A DNA stretch of 60,321 nt. Source: an uncultured Pseudomonadota bacterium (GTDB lineage Bacteria > Pseudomonadota > Alphaproteobacteria > RF32 > CAG-239). Each line of letters starts with the position of its first letter. Position 1 is the stretch's first letter. Both the position numbers and the translations under genes were made by a program. The stretch is taken from the NCBI GenBank assembly GCA_949300375.1, contig CASGEB010000018.1, positions 1 through 60,321 on the forward strand. Reading direction: 5' to 3'. Of the stretch, positions 48,101 to 55,719 are shown piece after piece. The notes beneath the pieces are model-generated. The model ran no database searches. It worked only from the letters and a program-made list of their open reading frames with translations, and was not told the DNA's origin.

Positions 48101-48376
48101 GAAACTTCCGTCATTTTTGCGGTAGGTTACGTTATTGGCAATAATTTTAATCGGTTTAATTGAGCGCACCAGCTCAAGATTCACCGAATCCAAAGTTACC
48201 TGATATTCGGCATCATCATGATTCAAGGCTTTGATGATGTATGGTTTTAAAAACGGAATGGCTATCGGACCACTGTACAGCTGCCATAAAAACAACAGTA
48301 TCAACCCCAGGATTGCAACACCGATGTAATCCATTGTTTTATGAAAAACATATGCCCGATTGCTGATTATCTTCAT
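45137..48376 (-). CDS. AsmA/YhdP-like envelope protein (DUF3971 family)
   Basis: 1079 aa. One N-terminal span (IGVAILGLILLFLWQLY), then a long beta-rich periplasmic part with repeated GxxxLxDGxxxL-like features typical of AsmA-like proteins (YRKNDGSFSVNAPKTSVSFS; GRADAVGVNLNYLRGMPDIK; SFSGMVNLLTGEGIKFSHFD). The C-terminal block with GVVAPAYSLNSLIGKIPLVG and GSLLSGKDGT is the AsmA-like C-terminal domain. YhdP/TamB relatives are proposed lipid bridges between membranes. First gene downstream of the 48380 hydrolase, 3 bases apart. Confidence 0.85.
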   Translation of the reverse strand: MKIISNRAYVFHKTMDYIGVAILGLILLFLWQLYSGPIAIPFLKPYIIKALNHDDAEYQVTLDSVNLELVRSIKPIKIIANNVTYRKNDGSFSVNAPKTSVSFSIRALLHGVVAPSNIEVNDPKIYIFTDYGVKKEQKNIANQKKLAFYFDYFEDFLERFNSEDQTYTESYVNGIEINNAEVEFHEVDLGRKWIFSDLNYRFSRNFTSIESDVSALMKFDDKQASVGLDLEYKLLGEKVALEFYFADIVPSQFAASLPDKELSARLAKVNLPLSGKIDALIDFRNVLKNKDDVAKSLDDALEKMAFSLEGGNGSIQFSEGEDYKYSIASVILNGDISAGLDKVSIKNAKFDLDNQKTILNLELTGLKKYFLEQSPEDLKIAFQADIPELKFDDLYHLWPRALAEDAWLWCEDSLYGGMAKNARFNVDFAYDKKQKSIAFKNFKGRADAVGVNLNYLRGMPDIKDIYGTFSIDSQELKVVVDKGVSNGVIMTGGSVLLYDLDKEDNFADIKIIAESSITDALKLIDNPPLGFASEMGLKPEEIDGNAVTDLELKFELRNDLETDDVNVKVKSELKDVVIPGIVAGKSVKAKALKMDVTNAGMLIEGDVTLDDSPFKLIWSENFDKEKEYNSRYQLTFLYDKAFKEKWGIDYEILNPPYIDGTADVLAEITSYPQEKMKVNLNAELTNAKLDFSFLGLNKKLGEKALLKAEIDVNNGKITSVPSLSFDKFDFNLQGKIALNKDQKVTSVDISGINAPKTAAKAKVEFAYKPKEKIKVNISGTSYDLSAFFVPKEKDVKTPKKIKGSKNISRPKTEDKWKDITDTDINIAVNNLWTSEKSMIKNFAGSAKLVRGTGIKEMHLVGNFTSSPHSYLRLNYVPHANKEFMLDIDSNDAGNTLKFLRFYDNMQGGRLNISARRDKNKDFIGHAKIRDFSVHNTPVLAKLLTVASFSGMVNLLTGEGIKFSHFDAPFTYADEILSVNEAKTFGNVLGITANGSYDLYYDDIDIKGVVAPAYSLNSLIGKIPLVGSLLSGKDGTVFAANYEIKGNIEDPQISLNPLSALSPSSIKDMLSSVFGEGNAE

Positions 48377-48379
48377 CTT

Positions 48380-49225
48380 TTACTTTCTTACCATTTCATC
48401 CAGCCAGGAAAGGATATCGCGGTAATTGCGCAGTTCATATAAACCGCTGTGCGTCCCGCCCTGATATATAATCATCTTTTTCGGTTCTTTGGCAAATGTA
48501 TATAAATTTTTTGCCAATTCAAGCGGCACAACCGTATCTTCCGTTCCGGACATAACCAAAACAGGCGCTTTTACCTGCGACAGCATTTCTTCATTATGAT
48601 ATTTGTCGCGGACAATATATTTTAACGGCAGCGGCATCCAAACGGCTTTCCGGGCGGCGTTTTCTATATTGTCAAACGGCACCTCCAAAATAAGTCCGGC
48701 AAAATTTCCGCCATCCTGCAAGCGATATATATTATTAACCGCCAGATGCGAGCCGAGCGACATTCCGTACATAACCAACTGCGAATTATTATATCCCATC
48801 CGGCGCAGTTCCTTAACCGCGGCCAGGGCATCCGCCTCCAGATCAGACTGGCTTATCCTGCCCGGGATTCCGCCAAAACCGCGATATTCCGGCATAAAGA
48901 CGCCGTACCCGGCTTCTGCCAGCGGAAGGAGCTTGGGATAAAAACGTTCAATATTATAAGCATTGCCATGAAAATAGACAATTACCGGAAAACCATTGTC
49001 GCGCGGGGGAATATACCAGCCAAACAGCGGCGTGCCGTCAGCGGACTTAAAATCTACGCGTTCCGCGGCAAAACCATTTGCCACGGCATTTTGCAGATTT
49101 GGTTTTTCTGACGACGGATGATAAAAAAACAGTTCCGGAAAAGACCAGGCTATTGCGCAAAAAACAAGATAAGCGGAAAGCATTCCCACTATCCCGAACT
49201 TCAGCCATTTTCCGATTGTCTTCAT
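48380..49225 (-). CDS. Membrane-anchored alpha/beta hydrolase (YfhR/ABHD13-like)
   Basis: 281 aa from ATG 49225, chosen because it follows the prfB stop by 10 bases. One N-terminal span (FGIVGMLSAYLVFCAIAWSF), then GWYIPPRDNGFPVIVYFHGN, nucleophile elbow YGMSLGSH, VLVMSGTEDTVVP (Asp) and GGTHSGLYE (His). The family is the BEM46/ABHD13-type serine hydrolases. Substrate unknown; the active site would face the periplasm. Operon with prfB and the AsmA-like gene. Confidence 0.8.
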   Translation of the reverse strand: MKTIGKWLKFGIVGMLSAYLVFCAIAWSFPELFFYHPSSEKPNLQNAVANGFAAERVDFKSADGTPLFGWYIPPRDNGFPVIVYFHGNAYNIERFYPKLLPLAEAGYGVFMPEYRGFGGIPGRISQSDLEADALAAVKELRRMGYNNSQLVMYGMSLGSHLAVNNIYRLQDGGNFAGLILEVPFDNIENAARKAVWMPLPLKYIVRDKYHNEEMLSQVKAPVLVMSGTEDTVVPLELAKNLYTFAKEPKKMIIYQGGTHSGLYELRNYRDILSWLDEMVRK

Positions 49226-49235
49226 TTTTTCTCCG

Positions 49236-50331
49236 CTATAATTTCCGAGCCAGAGCCGCACTTAAAAACATATCAATACCGCCGTCCAACACGGCTTTTG
49301 TATCAGAGGTTTCAACCTCCGTCCGCAAGTCTTTTACCATTTTATAAGGCTGCAAAACATATGAGCGTATCTGGTGTCCCCAGCCGATGTCGCTTTGGTT
49401 GTCCCGCATTGTCTGTTCGGCTTCTTCACGTTTTTTCAGTTCCAATTCATACAGGCGGGCTTTTAACATTTTCCAGGCCGCTTCCCGGTTCTGAAACTGA
49501 GAACGCTGGTTTTGGCATTGAACGACGATTCCGGTCGGAATATGCGTAATCCGCACGGCAGAATCGGTTTTATTAATATGCTGGCCGCCGGCACCACTGG
49601 CACGATAAGTATCAACCCGGCAATCAGCCTCGTTAATCTCAATTTCTATATCATCATCCAAAACGGGATAGACCCCTACGGACGCAAAGCTCGTATGGCG
49701 GCGGGCCGCGCTGTCAAACGGCGAAATCCGCACCAGCCGGTGAACGCCGGTTTCCGACTTTAGCCAGCCATAGGCATTATGTCCGCAAATTTTTAACGTA
49801 ACAGATTTAATTCCGGCGACATCGCCTTCGGTTTCCTCAATATATTCAACTTTGAACTTGCGCCCTTCCGCCCAGCGGCTATACATCCGGACAAGCATCT
49901 CCGCCCAATCCTGCGCCTCCGTGCCGCCGCTGCCGGCGTGAACCTCCAAAAAAGCGTCATTGCCATCGACTTCCCCTGAAAGCAAAGCCTCCAGCTCGCC
50001 GCGTTTGGCATCTTCTTTCAACTGCTGCAATTCATGATAAGCTTCGGCGATTATGACCTCGTCATTTTCAGTTTCGGCCATTTCAACCAAATCAATAAGA
50101 TTGTCCAATGCCTTTGCCATGGCATCATACTGTTTAAGACCATCTTCCAGACGCGTTTTTTCGCTCATCAGCTTTTTAGCTTTTTCGGCATCGCTCCAAA
50201 GATTGGCATCTTCGCTCAATGCATTGAGTTCGCTCAGCCGCAATACGGCATTGTCATAGTCAAAGAGACCTCCTCAGCAGCTCTAAAGACTGCCTGATCT
50301 CGTCAACAATTTCCGTAATTTCCGCACGCAT
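49236..50331 (-). CDS. prfB: Peptide chain release factor 2, with programmed +1 frameshift
   Basis: Translation starts at ATG 50331, runs 23 codons ([20 protein letters not shown]...RSL) and meets TGA at 50260-50262. The +1 shift at CTT-TGA-C (50259-50265) continues as [16 protein letters not shown], giving about 364 aa. An SD-like AGGAGG (50269-50274) sits just upstream, exactly as in the known prfB autoregulation. The main part has [12 protein letters not shown] (SPF stop-recognition region) and [15 protein letters not shown] (GGQ, near residue 246). Recognises UGA and UAA. It lies 12 bases after the PBP1A gene. Confidence 0.97.
50259..50274 (-). promoter_or_regulatory. prfB frameshift signal
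   Basis: AGGAGG-TCT-CTT-TGA-C on the minus strand: internal SD element three bases before the CTT slip codon and an in-frame UGA. Confidence 0.95.
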
Positions 50332-50343
50332 TTTTCTTTCTCC

Positions 50344-52806
50344 CTAATATTGTCCGCCAAGCTGAAAATCTCCGCCTTCGTCCGAGGAATAGCCGGCGGC
50401 CGGCGTTTCCGTTTCGGAAGCTGCGGACGAATCGTCGCCAATAACACGTTGTCCCTGCTTGTCAAAGTCAAAATCAGGTTTCAAAGCCTCAACAATCACG
50501 GCTTTGTCCATCGGCGTTGCCGGTTTGCCGGTATTGTGGTTTACCCGGACAAGTTTGATACCGTTCGGAATACGGAACGGAATATCCGGCTGGTCTTTCA
50601 AGGCCTGCTGCATAAAGTCATAAAATATCGGCAGAGCCGCCGTTGCGCCGGTTTCACGTTTTCCGAGCGTCCGGGGTTCGTCAAACCCGATATAAATGCC
50701 GACGACCAAGTCCGGCGAAAAACCGATAAACCAGGAATCTTTGTTGTCGTTTGTCGTACCGGTCTTGCCCGCCAAATGACGGTGCAGACTGCGCAGGCGG
50801 GCCGCCGTTCCGCGGACGGCCACGCCTTCCAGAATGCTGGTCATCTGATAAGCGCTGAGCGGATCAACAATCTGCTCGCGGTTATCCGGCAGTTTCGGCG
50901 TCTCCTGACTTTCATAAAAATCAACATTACAGCCGGCGCATTCCCGCTTGTCATGTTTCAAAATCGTATTTCCCCGGCGATCCTGAACCTGCTCAATAAA
51001 ATAAGGCTCGATTTTTTTACCGCCGTTGACAATCATCCCATATCCGGCCACCATATTAATCAGCCGGGTATCTGACGCCCCCAAAGACATGGAAAGAAAC
51101 TTCGGGAGATTGTCATTAATGCCGAAACGACGGACGTATTCTGAAACTTTATCCATACCAATATCCTGAGCCAGACGAACGGTCATCAGGTTGCGGGATT
51201 TTTCTATGCCCTGGCGCAATGTCGTCAGACCGTAAAAATTGACCGAATAGTTCTTTGGTTTCCATTTCGGCAGACCTTCTCCCTGATCCAAGACAAAAGG
51301 CGCATCCAAAATCAAATCTGTCGGAGAATAACCGTTATCCAAAGCCGTGATATAAACAAAAGGCTTGAAAGAAGAACCGGTCTGGCGTTTGGCCTGGGTT
51401 GCACGGTTAAACTGAGATTGTGAAAAATCGTATCCGCCGACGGCTGCCAAAACCTTGCCGGTATGGGGATCCATAGCAACCAAAGCCCCCTGAACATTCG
51501 GCACCTGGCGCAGGTAATAGCTGTCTGCCGCAAGCTTTTTGGCAGCTATTTCTTTCTCCGCAGCCTTTTCGGCATAAACGACATCGCCTTTTTTCAAAAA
51601 TTTGGCAGCACTGTCAAGCGGCCCGGTAATTCCCTGATTTTTTAAGGATTTTCCTGTTTTGGGCATTAATGACAGAGGTATCGCTCCGCGCCCGCCGTCG
51701 GCGGTTTCAATTACGGCCTTGTCTTTGCCGACTTCCAGAACAACGGCTTTCTGCCAGCCCTCATCCGCTCCCTTCGGCATTTCAACCTTGGCCAGAGTTT
51801 CTTTATAATCGCCGTCCAGATTAATATTGGTTACCGCGCCGCGCCAGCCATGACGGTCATCATATGCCTTGATGCCTTTTCTGAAAACTTCAGTCGCAAT
51901 TTCCTGAAGTTTCGGGTCAACCGTCGTTCTGACCAGCAACCCGCCCTCATATAACGCATCATCACCGAATTTGTCCGTAATCCGGCGGCGGACTTCTTCG
52001 CTGAAATATTGTGCGTCTTTTACAAATTCGCTGTTACGTTCCGTGGTTACCAACGGCTTTTCTTTAGCGGCCACAGCCTCTTCTTCGTTGATATAGCCGT
52101 CCTCGAGCATCCGGTCAATCACCCAGTTGCGGCGGGCAATGGCGGCTTCTTTTTTGGTTTTCGGATTATAATTGTTCGGCCCTTTCGGCAAAGCGGCCAG
52201 ATAAGCAGCTTCTTCCAGGCTCAATTCATCCAGCGACTTGCCAAAATAATTCAACGCTGCCGCCCCGACGCCGTAAGACCGGTTGCCGAGATAAATCTCG
52301 TTCAAATAAAGTTCCAGAATATGATCTTTGCTGAAAGCCTGTTCAATCCGGGTCGCCAAAATGGCCTCTTTGATTTTCCGGCTGTAAGAAAGTTCGGAAG
52401 AAAGCAAAAAGTTTTTGGCAACCTGCTGCGTAATCGTCGAAGCACCGGCCGGACGCGCGCCGGTTCCGATTTTTTTGATATTTCCCAAAATGGCACGGAC
52501 TATGCCGACATAATCAATTCCGGAATGGGAATAAAACTTTTTGTCCTCTGCCGCAATAAAGGCATTCTTCACTTTTTCCGGAATCTTATCAATCGGCACA
52601 AAAAAACGTTTTTCTGTGGCATATTCCATCAGCAAACGTCCGTCGCCGGCATAAAGGCGGGTGGTTACGGCAGGTTCATATTTAGCCAATTGGCGATAAT
52701 CCGGGAGTTTGCTGGAATAATCCCAAATTGTGCTGATGATGACGACAAAAGCAATGACAGCAAAAAAGAAAAATGTGCTTAATAATGAAGACAGCGTTTT
52801 TAACAT
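50344..52806 (-). CDS. mrcA: Penicillin-binding protein 1A, bifunctional
   Basis: 820 aa. An N-terminal span (FFFFAVIAFVVIISTIW) is followed by a GT51 transglycosylase domain (FIAAEDKKFYSHSGIDYVGI with the catalytic Glu near 91, ASTITQQVAKN, YLNEIYLGNRSYGVGAAA), an OB-like insertion with KGDVVYAEK, and a transpeptidase domain with SSFK (Ser near 477) and KTGTTNDNKDSWFIGF. Polymerises and cross-links peptidoglycan in the periplasm. First gene of the PBP1A-prfB-hydrolase-AsmA-HAD run. Confidence 0.95.
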   Translation of the reverse strand: MLKTLSSLLSTFFFFAVIAFVVIISTIWDYSSKLPDYRQLAKYEPAVTTRLYAGDGRLLMEYATEKRFFVPIDKIPEKVKNAFIAAEDKKFYSHSGIDYVGIVRAILGNIKKIGTGARPAGASTITQQVAKNFLLSSELSYSRKIKEAILATRIEQAFSKDHILELYLNEIYLGNRSYGVGAAALNYFGKSLDELSLEEAAYLAALPKGPNNYNPKTKKEAAIARRNWVIDRMLEDGYINEEEAVAAKEKPLVTTERNSEFVKDAQYFSEEVRRRITDKFGDDALYEGGLLVRTTVDPKLQEIATEVFRKGIKAYDDRHGWRGAVTNINLDGDYKETLAKVEMPKGADEGWQKAVVLEVGKDKAVIETADGGRGAIPLSLMPKTGKSLKNQGITGPLDSAAKFLKKGDVVYAEKAAEKEIAAKKLAADSYYLRQVPNVQGALVAMDPHTGKVLAAVGGYDFSQSQFNRATQAKRQTGSSFKPFVYITALDNGYSPTDLILDAPFVLDQGEGLPKWKPKNYSVNFYGLTTLRQGIEKSRNLMTVRLAQDIGMDKVSEYVRRFGINDNLPKFLSMSLGASDTRLINMVAGYGMIVNGGKKIEPYFIEQVQDRRGNTILKHDKRECAGCNVDFYESQETPKLPDNREQIVDPLSAYQMTSILEGVAVRGTAARLRSLHRHLAGKTGTTNDNKDSWFIGFSPDLVVGIYIGFDEPRTLGKRETGATAALPIFYDFMQQALKDQPDIPFRIPNGIKLVRVNHNTGKPATPMDKAVIVEALKPDFDFDKQGQRVIGDDSSAASETETPAAGYSSDEGGDFQLGGQY

Positions 52807-53040
52807 CTACAAATCCGTTATTTTAGGGTATTTTAATCTATTTGTTCAGAATCTTGTGCTTAATCTATTACAATTTAAGAAAAATGCAAAGAAATTTTTT
52901 ATTTTTTCCCTTTGCTTTCCATCTTTCGAACCTACCGGCCTTCTAGCCAAAATCCCCGTTATACTTTTCATTTAATATTGACTATTCGTTTGAGCTGTGA
53001 TATAGTATCCCTATGTGTTTGTTTTGACGGGAGAGGTTTG

Positions 53041-53583
53041 ATGAAACAATATATTTTTTGGAGTGCCTTGTGCTGCACCGCTCTTGCATCCGGTCATACT
53101 TTGGCGGCCTGCGCCCAGTCCCCGGACTGTGAGGCAATGGGTTATAAATATACCGCCGATGAATGCCCGAACGACGGGGTTAAATGTCCGTTTGACACCA
53201 GCAAATATTTTTGTTTCGACCCGCAGACCTGCGATTACACCTACACCGCCGATGCCTGCGCGGCCAACTGCCAAAACCCCGGCGCCTCCTCCTGCGTCAG
53301 AAACGGCGTAACTTATTACGTTTCCTGCGGTTCTTCCAAATGCTCAAGCGGGCAAAGCTGTTATAACGGAACGTGTTTTACTTCTGTTTCAGCAAGCGGC
53401 TGGTGTTGTGATGATACAGGAAGCTATTGTAACGATTATTCATATTGCAGGAGTAACTATAGTCACCCTGATTGTAGTGATGTGATGAGTAGTTGTCGAG
53501 CCTCCGGAGGTACCCCGCGCTTCCAGTATTGCAGCGACCACCTCATCGATTCCGGCACCATTGCGCATTTCAGTTGCCAGTAG
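53041..53583 (+). CDS. Secreted cysteine-rich protein
   Basis: 180 aa from ATG 53041 (GGGAGAGG upstream). Signal peptide FWSALCCTALASGHTLAA. The mature protein has more than 20 Cys in repeats such as YKYTADECPNDGVKCPFDTS, TCDYTYTADACAANCQNP and SGWCCDDTGSYCNDYSYC. The YTADxCxxxC unit occurs twice. No enzymatic motif. It likely folds through disulfides outside the cytoplasm. Similar in style to the fragment at the window start, so the genome seems to have a family of these. Confidence 0.75.
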   Translation: MKQYIFWSALCCTALASGHTLAACAQSPDCEAMGYKYTADECPNDGVKCPFDTSKYFCFDPQTCDYTYTADACAANCQNPGASSCVRNGVTYYVSCGSSKCSSGQSCYNGTCFTSVSASGWCCDDTGSYCNDYSYCRSNYSHPDCSDVMSSCRASGGTPRFQYCSDHLIDSGTIAHFSCQ

Positions 53584-53698
53584 TTGTCGTCTCGGCTCTT
53601 TTGATTTAAAATGTCGAGTCATCCCCTTGTTTTTGCATCTTCTTTTTCGGGCGTTGGTGCTTTGAAGTACTGTCATGCTCGGGTTTCTTTCTTCTGTC

Positions 53699-53721
53699 AT
53701 TGCCGGACTTGATCCGGCAAT
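53699..53721. repeat. Dispersed GC palindrome
   Basis: attgccggacttgatccggc plus aat; same family as 8759 and 60280. Confidence 0.75.
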
Positions 53722-53758
53722 CCATAGAGAGGGAAACAGGGTGCTTGTTGAAAAATGG

Positions 53759-53781
53759 ATCCCCGGGTCAAGCCCGGGGAT
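53759..53781. repeat. Dispersed GC palindrome, ATCCCCGGG...CCCGGGGAT form
   Basis: Reverse-orientation relative of the same family, 37 bases after the previous copy and abutting the 61-bp repeat. The two palindromes face each other. Confidence 0.7.
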
Positions 53782-53840
53782 GACCTGCACGGCAGGCGCG
53801 GCGAATTGAAGGCATTGTGCTCCAGAGACCGCGTTGCTCC
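53782..53840. repeat. Dispersed 61-bp repeat, copy 3 (diverged)
   Basis: gacctgcacggcaggcgcgg at the start and gagaccgcgttgctcc at the end, compared with the copies at 8658 and 9075. Confidence 0.65.
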
Positions 53841-53938
53841 GATGAGATTTGTGAATGTTAATGTGCCTTGAATTGAAGTGCGGCGAATTTTGTTTACATT
53901 AACGGCTATATTTTCAGAAAATTCAAAATGTTTTTCAT

Positions 53939-55204
53939 TTAAAACAATGAGGCGTGGCGCATATTCTCAAAATATTTATCTATAGCCGAAGCCGCCGATT
54001 TTGCCAGTTTTTTGCGATATGACGGCTGGCGCAAAAGTTTTTCTTCCGAACGGTTTGACAAATATCCCATTTCCAACAAGACGGAAGGAATATCCGGAGC
54101 TTTCAAAACCGCGAATCCGGCAAAACGGTGCGTGTTGTCAAGAAGTTTACAGCTTTTGCGCATTTCCGACACCATAAAGGTTGCAAATTCCGATGAACGG
54201 TTCAGGGTTTCGCGCTGAGCCAGATTAATCAGAATGTCGGAAACCTCTTTGGAATGTTCGGCAAAGTTCAGCCCGGCAATCACATCTGCTTTATTTTCAC
54301 GTTCAGCCAGAGCCGCGGCCTCTTTGTCGGAAGCTTTTTCTGACAGAGTATAAACAGACAACCCCTTGGCATTGCGGTTTAAGGCGCTGTCCGCATGGAT
54401 AGACAGGAACAAATCCGCTTTGTATTTGCGGGCAATCCGGACGCGTTCGCGCAGCGGAATAAAAACATCGCGGTTGCGGGTCAGATAAACTTTATATTCG
54501 CCTTTGGCGTCAAGTATCTTTTTCAGCTCCCTTGCCGCGGCCAGCGTGATGTTTTTTTCATACACGCCGGATACGCCGATGGCGCCGGGATCTTGTCCGC
54601 CATGACCGGGATCAAGAACGATTATCTTTTTGGCGCTGCGGCGTTTATTTTCCGCTGCATCCGATTTGGTGCTTTTGGCGTTTTTGGCGCTTTGAGTGGA
54701 CGACCCTCCGTCATCTGACACAGCATAAGCGGCGCCGACATGTTTGGAAAAGTCGTTTTCCGTAGTGATTTCCAAGTCAATGACAAAACGCCAGCCAAAA
54801 TTAATCTGCGGCGGCAGCATAAAGGCTTTTTTGATTATGGCAGGCTGCTTGAGATCAAAAGCCAACCGGGCAGCACCGGTGTCAATATTGCGGCCAATGC
54901 GCGGATTTTCCAGAACATTATTGGCCGTCAGGCTTTTTTCGACCTTTGAGTTCAGCGTAACATTATCAAAGTCAACGACCAGACGACGCGGCCCGCTTAA
55001 TAAAAAGACATTGTAGCCAAATTTGGCATTTGTATCAAAAACAATGCGGATGCCGCCGGCGTTCTGTCCGATGCGCAAAGACTGAATTGCAGCCGCCGCG
55101 GCTTCTGCCCGCCCGCAGATCAGCAGATATGACAAAGTAAGCATTGCCGGTACGGCAAGCTTTTTGAAAAAAACAGAGATATTTTTTTTCAGTTTTTGCA
55201 GCAT
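53939..55204 (-). CDS. N-acetylmuramoyl-L-alanine amidase, AmiC type
   Basis: 421 aa from ATG 55204. Signal-anchor FKKLAVPAMLTLSYLLICGR. Residues about 38-150 are an AMIN domain (IQSLRIGQNAGGIRIVFDTN). A charged linker (SAKNAKSTKSDAAENKRRSA) leads to the Amidase_3 domain with VLDPGHGGQDPGAIG (zinc His), the Glu in YEKNITL, LFLSIHADSA (zinc His) and a C-terminal LLEMGYLSNRSEEK with the catalytic Glu. Cuts the stem peptide from MurNAc, mainly in daughter-cell separation. Confidence 0.93.
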   Translation of the reverse strand: MLQKLKKNISVFFKKLAVPAMLTLSYLLICGRAEAAAAAIQSLRIGQNAGGIRIVFDTNAKFGYNVFLLSGPRRLVVDFDNVTLNSKVEKSLTANNVLENPRIGRNIDTGAARLAFDLKQPAIIKKAFMLPPQINFGWRFVIDLEITTENDFSKHVGAAYAVSDDGGSSTQSAKNAKSTKSDAAENKRRSAKKIIVLDPGHGGQDPGAIGVSGVYEKNITLAAARELKKILDAKGEYKVYLTRNRDVFIPLRERVRIARKYKADLFLSIHADSALNRNAKGLSVYTLSEKASDKEAAALAERENKADVIAGLNFAEHSKEVSDILINLAQRETLNRSSEFATFMVSEMRKSCKLLDNTHRFAGFAVLKAPDIPSVLLEMGYLSNRSEEKLLRQPSYRKKLAKSAASAIDKYFENMRHASLF

Positions 55205-55719
55205 GGTATATTCAGTCTGAATCCTTCTATATTTATTAAGCATAACTGACATTCATTACCAAGTCGTTAAACCTTGAAACAAAAATTTTATACCCGATAT
55301 GATTTTATTATTGTGTTTTAAAACAATTCGTATATTCTAATTTTGGGTTAAATGAATTTTTTGCATCAGGGTTTGGTTTTAATATTTACACTGAAGAAGA
55401 CTGATTTTGCAAGACCAAATTTTGATGCCGCCGCCTTATCATTGATATTCCGGCCTCATATAACCCGGGAAAAAAGGTTTTTGCCGGACGTTGTCCGCTG
55501 TATTTACAATATGTTGCGAGCAATAAGATAAGACTTAATACATATTGCAAATATGAGGAAGTTTTTATATGGCCGTAATCTGATTTATGGCGCAGAAATA
55601 CAGGTTTCTGAATTGACGGACTTAAATTGCATTAAGGGAATCCGTTGTTTAAAATCGACAAACTCCGGCATATAAAATTCGGCCGCCCGCGCGGTCAAAA
55701 AATGGAGTTATTATTTATG
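55205..55719. other. Divergent intergenic region upstream of rne and the amidase gene
   Basis: About 515 bases without a gene. It must hold the promoters of both neighbours and the long 5' leader of rne, which in other bacteria is the site of autoregulation. I can see AT-rich candidate -10 boxes (for example tatatt at about 55332) but none strong enough to name. Confidence 0.5.

Larger units (their letters stand above)
53584..53938. other. Gene-free repeat-rich interval
   Basis: It holds the gtgctttgaagtactgtcat block also seen at 8625-8760, two GC palindromes and a copy of the 61-bp repeat. The rest is AT-rich and includes the upstream or downstream regions of the flanking genes. No open frame with a ribosome site. 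Confidence 0.7.
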
